Origin: Comamonadaceae bacterium
Lineage (GTDB): Bacteria > Pseudomonadota > Gammaproteobacteria > Burkholderiales > Burkholderiaceae_C
Reading direction: 5' to 3'
NCBI GenBank assembly: GCA_947378785.1
Contig: CANCLK010000008.1
Coordinates: forward strand, 1-64,000
DNA length: 64,000 nucleotides
The notes below the pieces were generated by a model. That model was not told where the DNA came from. It worked only from the letters and a program-made list of their open reading frames with translations, and searched no databases. Shown here one piece after another: positions 40,024 to 53,287 of this stretch. Positions within the stretch are counted from its first letter, which is position 1; every line of letters starts with the position of its first letter. Both the position numbers and the translations under genes were made by a program.

Positions 40024-40569
40024 ATGCGTACGTATTTCAAACCAATTCACACACTCCTCTTGGCGGGCGCCCTCAGTACCTTGGCGGGTTACAGCATGGC
40101 CCAACCAAGTTCAGGCCCTAGCGCTAGCCAGGCAGCACATGGTCAAGGCATGGGCATGGGCAAACAAGATCAGGCCAAGATACAAGCCCGAATGACCCAG
40201 CGTCTGACCGAATTAAAGGCCAAACTGCAAATCACACCAGCGCAAGAAGCCGCATGGACAACCTACACCGACGCAATGAGGCCAACGTCTCGCGCCTCTG
40301 TCTCTATGACGACCACGCACGCAGAGCTCAGCAAACTGCCAACACCCGAACGTCTGGACCGCATGCGCGCGCTGCACACTGAGCACATGGCCGCCATGAC
40401 AACGCGGATGGATCAACGAGCCGATGCCACCAAAACTTTTTATGCGGTTTTAAGTGCCGATCAAAAGAAGGTTTTTGACGACCAATTCAGCCGTCAAACC
40501 GGGGGTGGCCGTGGCCATCGCGCGGGGCCGATGGACGACCACAACGGACGCCACCAGCACCCCGGTTGA
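40024..40569 (+). CDS. Spy/CpxP-like (LTXXQ) periplasmic protein
   Basis: Signal peptide; LTELKAKLQITPAQEAAWTTY...LSADQKKVFDDQF; His-rich C-terminus. Confidence 0.78.
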   Translation: MRTYFKPIHTLLLAGALSTLAGYSMAQPSSGPSASQAAHGQGMGMGKQDQAKIQARMTQRLTELKAKLQITPAQEAAWTTYTDAMRPTSRASVSMTTTHAELSKLPTPERLDRMRALHTEHMAAMTTRMDQRADATKTFYAVLSADQKKVFDDQFSRQTGGGRGHRAGPMDDHNGRHQHPG

Positions 40570-40573
40570 GTCT

Positions 40574-41158
40574 TTAACTCAACGGCAAGATGCCGATCAA
40601 AAGACCGTGCAACCAAAATGCAACCGCGGCCCAAGCTAGCGTGCCGACCAGCACGCTAGCCACGCTGCGACTCAGCAGGCCAAGCTCATGGTGCACACCA
40701 TCACGTCGATCTCGACGCTGCGCACTCACAAAAAGCACCATCGCCCACACCAAAAAACTACCAAACAGCACCACTCCTGCCAGTGTGCCGTTAGCCAACA
40801 AATGTCCGAATGCCCAAAGCTTGGTGGCGAGCAGCATCGGGTGATGCCAACGCGCCTTGAAATGGTTGCACGGAATATAGGTGGCGGCCAAGAGCACGAA
40901 CGCAAACCAAGTCAGCAGCGCCGCCAAATGCGGCACGCCTGCGGGCGGGCTCCACAGCTGTACCGGTTGCTGCCGGGCCACGCCATAGCCCCAGATGATC
41001 ACGAGTAAGCCGACCAGCGATACCGCGCTATAAATACCCTTCCAAACCATTTCGCCAAATCGTTCAATGCAGCGGCAACGCCAATCATCGGCGACGATCC
41101 GAACGGAGTGCACACCCAGAAATACCAGCAGTCCGAGCACCAAGTAAGTCAACATCAC
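40574..41158 (-). CDS. NnrU-family membrane protein
   Basis: VLGLLVFLGVHSVRIVADDWR...YIPCNHFKARWHHPMLLATKLWAFGHLLANGTLAGVVLFGSFLVWA. Confidence 0.85.
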   Translation of the reverse strand: MMLTYLVLGLLVFLGVHSVRIVADDWRCRCIERFGEMVWKGIYSAVSLVGLLVIIWGYGVARQQPVQLWSPPAGVPHLAALLTWFAFVLLAATYIPCNHFKARWHHPMLLATKLWAFGHLLANGTLAGVVLFGSFLVWAMVLFVSAQRRDRRDGVHHELGLLSRSVASVLVGTLAWAAVAFWLHGLLIGILPLS

Positions 41159-41383
41159 ATTTCTCCAGTTACATCAACAAGCCAGTAACACGGGTCTTGT
41201 AAAGGCAGCTCAAGCCACAAAATCGTTCATGGCGCGAGTATAGAAACTTAGCCGAGTACAGCTTTGGAGTAAGGTCGACGACATCACCCTGCGGCGCTGT
41301 GCGCACTGTCCTACAGCGCCAACACCGAAAACCGCGGTAAAAGTCCCTTTTGACCTTTTTGATAATTCGTTTGTTACCCCCTC

Positions 41384-42196
41384 ATGCTTGCTCCGCGATT
41401 CGCCCTCCAGAATACCAAAGTCAACTCGTCTTCAGCCAGCCGCTTGCCGGCTTTTTCAATCAAAGTCATGACGGTGAACATCCACAAGGGGTTCACCTTT
41501 TTTAACCGTAAGTTCATCCTCCATGAGTTGCGTGATGCAGTGCGGCAAGTCGGGGCAGACGTGGTTTTCATGCAAGAAGTTGCCGGCACGCACACCACGC
41601 ACGCCGACAAATTCGACAACTACCCTGACGCGCCGCATTACGAATTCCTTGCCGACAGCATTTGGCCGGAGTTCGCTTACGGGCGCAACGCCGTGTATAC
41701 CAAAGGACACCATGGCAATGCCGTGATGTCCAAGTTCCCGATCATCCATTACGAAAATCGCGATGTCTCTATCAGCGGCCCTGAGCGGCGGGGCCTGCTG
41801 CATTGCGTACTGCAAATGCCCAACCAAAGGCCCAACGTGCACACGATTTGCGTTCACCTTGGCCTGCTCGAATCGCACCGCAAGCAACAGATAGACGTGA
41901 TCTGCGACATGGTGCGCAACGACATCCCCCCTGACGCACCGGTGGTTGTCGCCGGCGACTTCAATGACTGGCGTGTGCATGCGCACACGCCGCTCGAAAA
42001 AGGTGCGAACCTGCGTGAGGTGTTTGTACAAACACACGGTCGAGCAGCACGCACTTTCCCGGCGCGCTTCCCGCTACTCAGGCTGGACCGTATTTATGTG
42101 CGCAATGCCGTCGCACACGCACCGATGGTGTTGCCTCGCAAACCATGGTCACACCTGTCTGACCATGCGCCGCTCGCCGCAGAGATTGCTTTCTAA
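41384..42196 (+). CDS. Endonuclease/exonuclease/phosphatase family protein
   Basis: [30 protein letters not shown]...[11 protein letters not shown]...[12 protein letters not shown]. Confidence 0.9.
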   Translation: MLAPRFALQNTKVNSSSASRLPAFSIKVMTVNIHKGFTFFNRKFILHELRDAVRQVGADVVFMQEVAGTHTTHADKFDNYPDAPHYEFLADSIWPEFAYGRNAVYTKGHHGNAVMSKFPIIHYENRDVSISGPERRGLLHCVLQMPNQRPNVHTICVHLGLLESHRKQQIDVICDMVRNDIPPDAPVVVAGDFNDWRVHAHTPLEKGANLREVFVQTHGRAARTFPARFPLLRLDRIYVRNAVAHAPMVLPRKPWSHLSDHAPLAAEIAF

Positions 42197-42328
42197 GCTG
42201 CCTCACCGTCCGCCGGCACCGCTGTTAAAATCTTTAGCGGTTTAAGTCCATCTGCAAGACGCCGTGCTTGACCGCTGGTTTCTCTCCCCTGTTTTTGCTT
42301 ACTTTCGGCCACGCTCCGCCCATCACCC

Positions 42329-43159
42329 ATGACCGTTGCCCCTCCGGCTACTTCATCACCGACTCCTGTCTCATTTGAGATCAAGAGTGCCAACCTGCCG
42401 TTGGTCGCCTTGCTGCTCAGATCTACCGATCTCAAAGCCTTAGCGAGTGACCTCAAGGCCCGCTTCGGCGATATTCCCGACTTTTTTGACCATGACCCAC
42501 TGGTGATCGACCTCACGCAGTTGAATGCGGCGGCACGTCGCAATGGTGCCGATGTTGAAGCCCTTGATTTCCCGGTTCTATTGACCCTGCTGCGTCAATA
42601 CGGCGTGGTGCCGATTGCCATCAAAGGGGGTAGCCCGGCACAGATGGCCGCTGGCCTGGCCGCCGGCTTGTTGCCTGCGCCTGATGCCCGAGTGGTCGCC
42701 ACGAGCCCACCAACACCAGAACCCGAACGCCAGACAACCACCCCCAAAACCGCAGCAGACATCAAGGCACCGCCCGCAGCCGCCCCAGTCACGGTGCAGC
42801 CTATCCCCGAAGCGCCTCTGGGTGCGCTTGTTATCCATAAGCCGCTTCGCTCGGGTCAGCAAATCTATGCCCGCGGCCGAGATCTAGTCGTGTTGGCAAT
42901 GGTCAACGTCGGCGCAGAAATCATTGCCGACGGCCACATCCATGTTTACGCCCCGCTTCGCGGCAAAGCCATGGCCGGCGCCCGCGGCAACACCGACGCA
43001 CGCATCTTCGCCCTCAGCCTGGAAGCCGAACTCATCTCTATTGCAGGTATTTACCGCACAAGCGAGAACCCCTTGCCCGCCAACATCCAAGGCAAGCCGG
43101 CACAAGTCCGGCTTGTGGCGGGACCCGATGGCGACAAATTAGTCATGGATGCAATGTGA
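42329..43159 (+). CDS. minC: Septum site-determining protein MinC
   Basis: Directly upstream of minDE; SGQQIYARGRDLVVLAMVNVGAEIIADGHIHVYAPLRGKAMAGARG. Confidence 0.96.
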   Translation: MTVAPPATSSPTPVSFEIKSANLPLVALLLRSTDLKALASDLKARFGDIPDFFDHDPLVIDLTQLNAAARRNGADVEALDFPVLLTLLRQYGVVPIAIKGGSPAQMAAGLAAGLLPAPDARVVATSPPTPEPERQTTTPKTAADIKAPPAAAPVTVQPIPEAPLGALVIHKPLRSGQQIYARGRDLVVLAMVNVGAEIIADGHIHVYAPLRGKAMAGARGNTDARIFALSLEAELISIAGIYRTSENPLPANIQGKPAQVRLVAGPDGDKLVMDAM

Positions 43160-43232
43160 AAATAACGCCTTCCAACGTCATTCACAGTCGCACCCATCAG
43201 AGCCCACGTTTTCAAATAAAGGACTTTCAGTC

Positions 43233-44048
43233 ATGGCCAAAATCATTGTGGTGACTTCCGGCAAGGGTGGCGTGGGTAAAACCACCACCAGCGCCAGCTT
43301 TGCAACCGGCTTGGCCCTGCGCGGTCACAAAACAGCCGTCATCGACTTCGACGTGGGCCTGCGCAACCTAGACCTCATCATGGGTTGCGAACGCCGCGTG
43401 GTGTATGACCTGATCAACGTCATTCAAGGCGAGGCGAACCTAAACCAAGCCCTCATCAAAGACAAGCAGTGCGAAAACTTGTATGTGCTCGCCGCATCAC
43501 AAACGCGCGACAAAGAAGCGCTAACAAAAGACGGCGTTGAGAAAGTTCTCAAAGACTTGTCGGCCATGGACTTCGAATACATCATTTGCGACTCTCCAGC
43601 CGGCATCGAAACCGGTGCGCTGATGGCCATGCACTTTGCAGATGAAGCGCTGATAGTGACCAATCCTGAAGTTTCATCCGTACGAGATTCAGACCGCATT
43701 TTGGGGATGCTGTCGAGCAAGACCAAGCGGGGCATAGAAGGCAGCGAGCCCATCAAGGAGCACCTGCTGATCACGCGCTACAACCCCAATCGCGTGGACC
43801 AAGGTCAAATGCTCTCGCTCGAAGACATCACTGACATCCTGCGTATCAAGCTCATAGGCGTCATTCCTGAATCTGAATCTGTGCTGCAAGCCTCCAACCA
43901 AGGCGTGCCCGCTGTGCACATGGCCGGCACCGACGTTTCTGAGGCCTATAAAGATGTCATCGACCGCTTTCTTGGCGAAGACAAACCGCTGCGCTTCATC
44001 GATGCGCAAAAACCCGGCTTTCTCAAGCGCCTCTTCGGAGGCAAGTAA
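43233..44048 (+). CDS. minD: Septum site-determining ATPase MinD
   Basis: MAKIIVVTSGKGGVGKTTTSASFATGLALRGHKTAVIDFDVGLRNLDLIMG. Confidence 0.98.
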   Translation: MAKIIVVTSGKGGVGKTTTSASFATGLALRGHKTAVIDFDVGLRNLDLIMGCERRVVYDLINVIQGEANLNQALIKDKQCENLYVLAASQTRDKEALTKDGVEKVLKDLSAMDFEYIICDSPAGIETGALMAMHFADEALIVTNPEVSSVRDSDRILGMLSSKTKRGIEGSEPIKEHLLITRYNPNRVDQGQMLSLEDITDILRIKLIGVIPESESVLQASNQGVPAVHMAGTDVSEAYKDVIDRFLGEDKPLRFIDAQKPGFLKRLFGGK

Positions 44049-44051
44049 GCC

Positions 44052-44312
44052 ATGACGTCTTTCCTCTCCTTCTTGCTCGGCGAGAAAAAGAAAACTGCCA
44101 GCGTCGCCAAAGAGCGTTTGCAAATCATCTTGGCGCACGAGCGCTCGGGCGGTAACCACAAGCCCGACTATTTGCCCGCGCTGCAACGTGACCTGATTGC
44201 CGTTATTTCCAAGTACATCAACATCAATCCAAATGACATCAAGGTTAACCTTGAACGTCAAGACAATTTGGATGTCCTGGAAGTCAAGATAGAACTGCCA
44301 GACGGCAAGTAA
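44052..44312 (+). CDS. minE: Cell division topological specificity factor MinE
   Basis: [41 protein letters not shown]. Confidence 0.97.
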   Translation: MTSFLSFLLGEKKKTASVAKERLQIILAHERSGGNHKPDYLPALQRDLIAVISKYININPNDIKVNLERQDNLDVLEVKIELPDGK

Positions 44313-44321
44313 ATCGGACGC

Positions 44322-47295
<2,974 letters not shown>

Positions 47296-47308
47296 TCACT
47301 TATCTCTT

Positions 47309-47347
47309 GAAAAACCAAACCCGCGCCGAAAATTGACGCGGGTTGGT
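47309..47347 (-). terminator. Rho-independent terminator between dnaN and gyrB
   Basis: Minus strand ACCAACCCGCG-TCAATTTTCGG-CGCGGGTTTGGTTTTT. Confidence 0.7.
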
Positions 47348-47381
47348 CGATTGGGTCCTATTCGACCCGCATCGGAGCGAC

Positions 47382-48488
47382 TTAAATTCGCATCGGCATC
47401 ACAACGTACTTGAAGGCCACATCATCCGGAATGGTGAGCAAAGCCGAACTGTTTGAATCCGCGAGCTCTATCTTGACCATATCTTGATTCATATTGGCTA
47501 AGGCATCGATCAGATAGGTCACATTAAAACCAATCTCAATCGCGTCACCACCGTAGTCAATGTCAAGCTCATCGACTGCTTCTTCTTGCTCTGCATTGTT
47601 AGAAGCGACGCGAAGCGTTCCAGGCTCAATGTTCAAGCGAACACCTTTGAATTTTTCACTCGTCAAAATGGCTGTACGCTGCAGACTCGCTAAAAGCGTC
47701 GCACGACCGAGCGTGATGATATTTTTGTGATTCTTTGGAATGACACGGTTGTAATCAGGAAATTTACCCTCTACCAGCTTGGTAACAAATTCCATGCCCT
47801 CAAAGCTAAATTTGGCTTGATTGCCAGCGAACTGCATCTCAATTGCACCCTCTTTGTCGCTCAAAAGACGCTGCATTTCAAGAACCGTCTTACGCGGCAA
47901 GATAACTTCTTGGCGCGGAACCTCAACATCCAATATGGCGGACGAGAACGCTAAACGATGTCCGTCTGTAGCAACTAAGCTCAGTTGCTTTCCTTCAGCA
48001 ACAAACAAAATACCATTGAGGTAATAGCGAATGTCATGGACAGCCATCGCAAATGACACCTGACCCAATAGCTCTTTGAGCGTTTTTTGTGGAACTGAAA
48101 AAATCGGACCAAAGTTGGCCGCTTCCTGTACCAATGGAAAGTCTTCGGCAGGCAACGTTTGCAGCGTAAAACGACTTTTCCCGCCCTTGAGGATTAATTT
48201 GTTTTGGCTGGACTCCAATGAGACGGTCTGATCGCTTGGCATAGAGCGCAAGATGTCAATGAGCTTACGAGCACCGACCGTGGTTGTGAAATTCCCTTCA
48301 TCTCCGTCTAGCTCAGCAGTCGTGCGTATTTGGATTTCTAAATCACTGGTCGTCAGCTGGATTTTCGAACCAGTTTTGCGAATCAACACATTTGCGAGGA
48401 TAGGAAGCGTATGGCGACGCTCAACGATGCCCGCAACTGATTGAAGTGCTGACAAAACTTTGTCTTGGCTGGCTTTGAGAACGATCAT
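47382..48488 (-). CDS. dnaN: DNA polymerase III beta subunit (sliding clamp)
   Basis: MIVLKASQDKVLSALQSVAGIVERRHTLPILANVLI ... VVMPMRI. Confidence 0.98.
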   Translation of the reverse strand: MIVLKASQDKVLSALQSVAGIVERRHTLPILANVLIRKTGSKIQLTTSDLEIQIRTTAELDGDEGNFTTTVGARKLIDILRSMPSDQTVSLESSQNKLILKGGKSRFTLQTLPAEDFPLVQEAANFGPIFSVPQKTLKELLGQVSFAMAVHDIRYYLNGILFVAEGKQLSLVATDGHRLAFSSAILDVEVPRQEVILPRKTVLEMQRLLSDKEGAIEMQFAGNQAKFSFEGMEFVTKLVEGKFPDYNRVIPKNHKNIITLGRATLLASLQRTAILTSEKFKGVRLNIEPGTLRVASNNAEQEEAVDELDIDYGGDAIEIGFNVTYLIDALANMNQDMVKIELADSNSSALLTIPDDVAFKYVVMPMRI

Positions 48489-48504
48489 GTCTTGTGCTTT
48501 CTTA

Positions 48505-48714
48505 TCTTCTTAATTTTTTAAAATTCAAATTAGTAGTAGTAGTAAAGGGCGCTCGTCTCTGTGTACATCGTCATTTTCCCCTTTTTTATCAACTACTTGC
48601 AGACTGTTTAAGTTTGTGAGGAGAGCCCTGTTGATGCAGCTCTAAAAAATGAACAACTTGATAAAAACGAATTTTCCTGTGGATAACTTATGAGTTGTTA
48701 GTCAATTATCCCCA
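48505..48714. other. Predicted replication origin core (oriC), dnaA-dnaN intergenic
   Basis: TGTGGATAA (48678-48686), TTATCCCCA (48706-48714), IHF-consensus TATCAACTACTTG (48587-48599), TAGTAGTAGTAGTAA (48531-48545) next to AT-rich TTAATTTTTTAAAATTCAAAT. Confidence 0.85.
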
Positions 48715-48755
48715 GCTTTTTACTGCAAGTCAGAGGCCTAGCGAAAGAGCTTGCG

Positions 48756-50150
48756 TCAGCCTTTAAGTGTTTGTTCCAAAACGTGTAATTGTTGGTTAAG
48801 TTCCGTCATTTGTTGGCGTTCAGCAGACATTTTTCGGACCGCATGCAACACGGTCGTGTGATCCCGACCACCAAACAACTCACCGATTTCGGGCAAGCTT
48901 TTTTGTGTCAGCTCTTTGGCCAGATACATGGCAATTTGTCTTGGCCTGGCAATGCTTGCTGGCCTTTTTTTAGAGTACATGTCGGCGACTTTGATCTTGT
49001 AATAGTCAGCAACTGTTTTTTGGATATTTTCAACTGAAATTTGTCGATTTTGAATTGACAATAAATCCCGCAAGGCTTCACGCGCCAGTTGAATCGAAAT
49101 GTCCTTCTGGTTAAAACGAGAATAGGCCAGAATTTTGCGCAAAGCGCCTTCAAGTTCACGTACATTTGAGCGCACATTTTTAGCGACAAAAAAAGCGACT
49201 TCTTCCGGCATAACAGTGCCTTCGGCTTCGGCCTTACGAATCAAGATAGCGACGCGCATTTCTAGTTCAGGTGGCTCAATGGCCACCGTGAGCCCAGAGT
49301 CAAAACGAGACACGAGCCGCTCGTGAATGTCCGTCAAACCCTTGGGATAAGTGTCGCTGGTCATCACAATATGTGATTTTTTGGTTAACAACGCTTCAAA
49401 AGCATTAAAAAATTCTTCTTGTGTTCGATCTTTATTGGCAAAAAACTGGACGTCATCGATCAACAATAAATCTAAAGAGTGGTAGCGTTCTTTGAATTCG
49501 TCAAAGGTTTTACGCTGGTAGGCTTTGACAACATCCGAGACAAATTGCTCGGCGTGTATGTAGAGAATTTTGGCCGCCGGATTGTCTGCCAACAACTTGT
49601 TGCCAATAGCATGGACGAGGTGCGTCTTGCCAAGGCCAACGCCACCGTAAATAAACAAGGGGTTGTAAAGCTGGCCCAAGCTGCTGGCAACATGCATGGC
49701 TGCGGCACGGCCCATGCGGTTCGCCGTACCTTCAATCAGGGAGTCAAACGTCAACGAAGTGTTCAGGCGACTTTTGAACGGAATGACTGCTGGATCTTCT
49801 GAGTTGCTTAATTCTGCCGGCTCGGCAGCACCTAAAACTTTGAAATTTTGAGGGAGGGCGTTTGTTTTTGCGAGATTTTCGCGTTGCGCAAGCGCCAGTT
49901 CAAGGACAACGGATTGGCCAGAAACCTTTTCTAAAAGTGCCACAATTCGAGGTGCATATTGGGCACGAACCCAGTCAAGCTTGAAGCGGTTGCCTACTTG
50001 GATCGTCACTTTGCTCAGGTCGTGTGCAACATCGGCTACCAAGGGTTTAATCCACGTGTTGAACTGTTGCTCAGGGAGCTCTTGCGCCAAATGATCAACG
50101 CAAATTTGCCACAAATCGTGACCTAAAAAGGGGCGTACGGCCTCACTCAT
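48756..50150 (-). CDS. dnaA: Chromosomal replication initiator DnaA
   Basis: [57 protein letters not shown]. Confidence 0.98.
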   Translation of the reverse strand: MSEAVRPFLGHDLWQICVDHLAQELPEQQFNTWIKPLVADVAHDLSKVTIQVGNRFKLDWVRAQYAPRIVALLEKVSGQSVVLELALAQRENLAKTNALPQNFKVLGAAEPAELSNSEDPAVIPFKSRLNTSLTFDSLIEGTANRMGRAAAMHVASSLGQLYNPLFIYGGVGLGKTHLVHAIGNKLLADNPAAKILYIHAEQFVSDVVKAYQRKTFDEFKERYHSLDLLLIDDVQFFANKDRTQEEFFNAFEALLTKKSHIVMTSDTYPKGLTDIHERLVSRFDSGLTVAIEPPELEMRVAILIRKAEAEGTVMPEEVAFFVAKNVRSNVRELEGALRKILAYSRFNQKDISIQLAREALRDLLSIQNRQISVENIQKTVADYYKIKVADMYSKKRPASIARPRQIAMYLAKELTQKSLPEIGELFGGRDHTTVLHAVRKMSAERQQMTELNQQLHVLEQTLKG

Positions 50151-50198
50151 GGATTTCTTTGATGAGGGTGCAAAGGTGCGTTAAATCGCGTTGAGATT

Positions 50199-50257
50199 TG
50201 TGGATATTGTCTTTTTTTGGCACCCATCATTGTAGTCTGAGCGGACAGTTATCCACA
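50199..50257. other. DnaA boxes upstream of dnaA
   Basis: TGTGGATAT (50199-50207, one mismatch) and TTATCCACA (50249-50257, perfect). Confidence 0.8.
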
Positions 50258-50377
50258 AGCTGAATGATGCGGTTTTACCCTCAGGACAGACCCGGGTTTA
50301 TCGTTTAAGAATAGAGCAACCAAGGCTTAAAGCCTCAGGGTTTGCCTAAAGACCGGATCCCAAACGGTTGCCAGCAA

Positions 50378-50406
50378 TGAATAAATTTGCCATAATCATC
50401 GGTTTC
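50378..50406 (+). promoter_or_regulatory. rpmH sigma70-type promoter
   Basis: TTGCCA-17 bp-CATAAT upstream of rpmH. Confidence 0.7.
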
Positions 50407-50537
50407 CCTGATTCACAGGGGGTTTTCACGCGCAGGCGTGCAAGCCCGGCGGACCTTGCAACGCTGGCAGCATCTTGCTGCCACCAAGCTCACAAGAATC
50501 ATGCAAGGGGAAAGATTTCTAGCCCGTAGGATTGATC

Positions 50538-50672
50538 ATGAAACGCACATACCAGCCATCTAAAGTTAAGCGCGCACGCACGCACGGCTTTCTCACCCGC
50601 ATGAAAACACGCGGAGGTCGCGCTGTGATCGCCGCCCGCCGCGCCAAAGGCCGTAAACGCCTGGCCGTCTAA
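50538..50672 (+). CDS. rpmH: 50S ribosomal protein L34
   Basis: [44 protein letters not shown]; 44 aa, below the ORF-track cutoff. Confidence 0.98.
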   Translation: MKRTYQPSKVKRARTHGFLTRMKTRGGRAVIAARRAKGRKRLAV

Positions 50673-50717
50673 GTTTGTTGATTCGCAGGCAGGTCTTGAG
50701 GCCATCGGGCGCAGACA

Positions 50718-51158
50718 TTGCAGCGACTTAAAACCCGGGCCCAGTTTCAAGCTGTACTGGCTGGTGAGACGGTTGCCCGTAGTGAGCACTTCGCATTGCA
50801 TCGCGCAAGGCTCCCGTGTGGTGACCGTGTTACTCCAGGGGGCGGCGTATCTGAAGTTGTAATGGCAACGGCCCGCGACCTCAAGTCACTACCGCTTTTC
50901 CCGGTTCTTGACCTATGGATTGGTGCGATGGTCCCCAAACGTTGGGCCAAACGCGCAGTTACCCGTAACGCCATCAAAAGGCAGATCTACACCGTGAGTG
51001 CTGATTTTTCACCGAAGCAACGGCAAGCCGCTTTCGTGGTCCGACTACGGCGTGATTTTTCACGCAAAGTTTATCTGAGCGCCAGCTCTGACTATCTGAA
51101 GCATTCGGTGCGCACAGAGTTGTTGGCGTTGATGCAAGAGGGCGCGCGACAGTCATGA
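50718..51158 (+). CDS. rnpA: Ribonuclease P protein component
   Basis: LKTRAQFQAVLAGETVARSEHFALH...KRAVTRNAIKRQIY; TTG start; position between rpmH and yidD. Confidence 0.93.
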   Translation: MQRLKTRAQFQAVLAGETVARSEHFALHRARLPCGDRVTPGGGVSEVVMATARDLKSLPLFPVLDLWIGAMVPKRWAKRAVTRNAIKRQIYTVSADFSPKQRQAAFVVRLRRDFSRKVYLSASSDYLKHSVRTELLALMQEGARQS

Positions 51159-51538
51159 AGAGAGCGTTGAAAACACTGCTCTTGATGAAAAATTTGCCGA
51201 AAGTGGTATTGATCACGTTGGTCAAGGCTTATCGCTTGTTGTTAAGTCCATCACTGGGTTCGAGTTGTCGCTTTGAGCCCACTTGCTCGGCTTATTCCTT
51301 GCAATCGTTAGAGCAGCACGGCGCTGCCGCTGGCACTTATCTCACGTTGGGGCGACTTTTTCGATGTCACCCATGGTGTGAAGGCGGAATTGATCCCGTG
51401 GCCGCCCGATTTAGTTTTTTCTCTTCGACTTGGTCTTTTGCTGGTCGTCCGGCTGACAAAGACACGCGCAAACGAAGCCTCCTTTCCCGCTTGGCTACAC
51501 CCGTGGCCTTATCCTCTTCTAAAAAGAAACCGTCATGA
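51155..51538 (+). CDS. yidD: Membrane protein insertion efficiency factor YidD
   Basis: LVKAYRLLLSPSLGSSCRFEPTCSAYSLQSLEQHGAAAGTYLTLGRLFRCHPWCEGGIDPV. Confidence 0.95.
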   Translation: MKRALKTLLLMKNLPKVVLITLVKAYRLLLSPSLGSSCRFEPTCSAYSLQSLEQHGAAAGTYLTLGRLFRCHPWCEGGIDPVAARFSFFSSTWSFAGRPADKDTRKRSLLSRLATPVALSSSKKKPS

Positions 51539-53247
51539 ACGACATTCGGCGCACCATTTTGTGGGTGATATTTGGTTTTTCTATGGTCCTTTTGTGGGAT
51601 CAATGGCAGGTTCATAACGGACAAAAACCAACTTTCTTCCCTTCGTCGGCCACACAAAGCACCAAATCGCCGGTGGTTGCGTCGTCAGTGTCTGGGTCGG
51701 CCGCAGTGCCTAGCACGACGACACCCGTTGCATCTGCGTCTTCGGTCCCCGGCATGTCAACGCTTCCGGCAGACCAAGCCAATTCGGGCACTAAAAAAGA
51801 ACGTCTTGTGGTTAGTAACGACGTGCTGACGCTGACGTTTGATACCGAAGGTGGAACCTTGGTGCGTTCGGAGTTTGCGAAATACGCGGATATGGCGGAT
51901 AAAAAAAGCGGTTTTGTGTTGCTCGACGAAAGCAATAGCCGCGTTTATGTGGCGCAGTCCGGCCTGATTGGTGCAACGGGCACGAATTTGCCAACGCATA
52001 AAACAGTGATGGCCGTGCTGCCCGGCGATCGCTCACTGAAAGAAGGCAAGAATCAGTTCGAGGTCAAGTTTGAGTCACCGACCGTTGGCGGCATCAAACT
52101 CGTGAAGACATACACCGTGAAGCGTGGTGAATATGACCTCGCTGTGCGTCACGAAATGATCAATACCGGCGCAGAACCGGTGGCGCCGCAGCTGTACCTG
52201 CAACTTGTGCGCGATGGCAACAAGCCAGCGGGAGAGTCTTCGTTCTATTCAACCTTTACCGGCCCGGCGATTTACACCGAAGCCAAGAAATATCAGAAGG
52301 TCGAATTCAAGGATATTGAAAACAACAAGGTTGATGTTGAGAAAAAAGCCTCCAATGGCTATGTTGCCATGGTCCAGCATTACTTTGCATCAGTTTGGCT
52401 TTTGCCCGATGGCCTTCAGCGCGATCTGTTCTTGCGAAAGGTTGACAACAACCTTTATGCGGCAGGCATGATCACGCCATTGGAGAGCATTGCGCCAGGT
52501 GCCAGCAAGATCATCGACACCAAATTTTATGTTGGTCCGCAGGAAGAAAAAATTCTAGAAGCCTTGGCACCTGGCTTGGAATTGGTCAAGGACTACGGCT
52601 GGCTGACTATTTTGGCCAAGCCTTTGTATTGGTTGCTTTTCAGATTGCACGAGTTTCTTCAGAATTGGGGCTGGTCAATTGTGGCCTTGGTGTTGTTGTT
52701 GAAGATTGCTTTTTACTGGCTCAATGCGAAGGCTTACGCCAGCATGGCAAAGATGAAGGCGGTCAATCCGAAAATTGTTGAAATGCGTGAGCGTCTCAAA
52801 GACAAGCCGCAGGAAATGCAGCAAGCGATGATGAGGATCTACAAAGAGGAGAAGGTCAACCCAATGGGCGGCTGCTTCCCCATCATGATTCAGATCCCGG
52901 TGTTCATTGCTCTGTATTGGGTGCTGTTGTCGAGTGTTGAAATGCGCAACGCGCCGTGGATACTCTGGATTCAAGACCTCTCCGCGCCCGATCCTTATTT
53001 CATCTTGCCGGTGGTGATGACGTTGACGACGATGCTGCAAACAGCGTTGAATCCAACGCCTCCAGATCCGATGCAAGCTAAGTTGATGTGGTTCATGCCA
53101 CTGATTTTCAGTGTGATGTTTTTCTTTTTCCCGGCCGGCTTGGTGTTGTACTGGATCACCAACAATATTTTGTCGATTGCACAGCAATGGATGATCAACA
53201 CCAGAATGGGTGTTCCACCGCAGTTCAACTTGCCGAAGTTCAAATAA
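51535..53247 (+). CDS. yidC: Membrane protein insertase YidC
   Basis: [24 protein letters not shown]...[48 protein letters not shown]. Confidence 0.98.
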   Translation: MNDIRRTILWVIFGFSMVLLWDQWQVHNGQKPTFFPSSATQSTKSPVVASSVSGSAAVPSTTTPVASASSVPGMSTLPADQANSGTKKERLVVSNDVLTLTFDTEGGTLVRSEFAKYADMADKKSGFVLLDESNSRVYVAQSGLIGATGTNLPTHKTVMAVLPGDRSLKEGKNQFEVKFESPTVGGIKLVKTYTVKRGEYDLAVRHEMINTGAEPVAPQLYLQLVRDGNKPAGESSFYSTFTGPAIYTEAKKYQKVEFKDIENNKVDVEKKASNGYVAMVQHYFASVWLLPDGLQRDLFLRKVDNNLYAAGMITPLESIAPGASKIIDTKFYVGPQEEKILEALAPGLELVKDYGWLTILAKPLYWLLFRLHEFLQNWGWSIVALVLLLKIAFYWLNAKAYASMAKMKAVNPKIVEMRERLKDKPQEMQQAMMRIYKEEKVNPMGGCFPIMIQIPVFIALYWVLLSSVEMRNAPWILWIQDLSAPDPYFILPVVMTLTTMLQTALNPTPPDPMQAKLMWFMPLIFSVMFFFFPAGLVLYWITNNILSIAQQWMINTRMGVPPQFNLPKFK

Positions 53248-53274
53248 GAAAAGGGCCGCTTCGCGGCCCTTTTT
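53248..53274 (+). terminator. Rho-independent terminator after yidC
   Basis: AAAAGGGCCGCTTCGCGGCCCTTTTT. Confidence 0.9.
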
Positions 53275-53287
53275 GATGAAACACACC

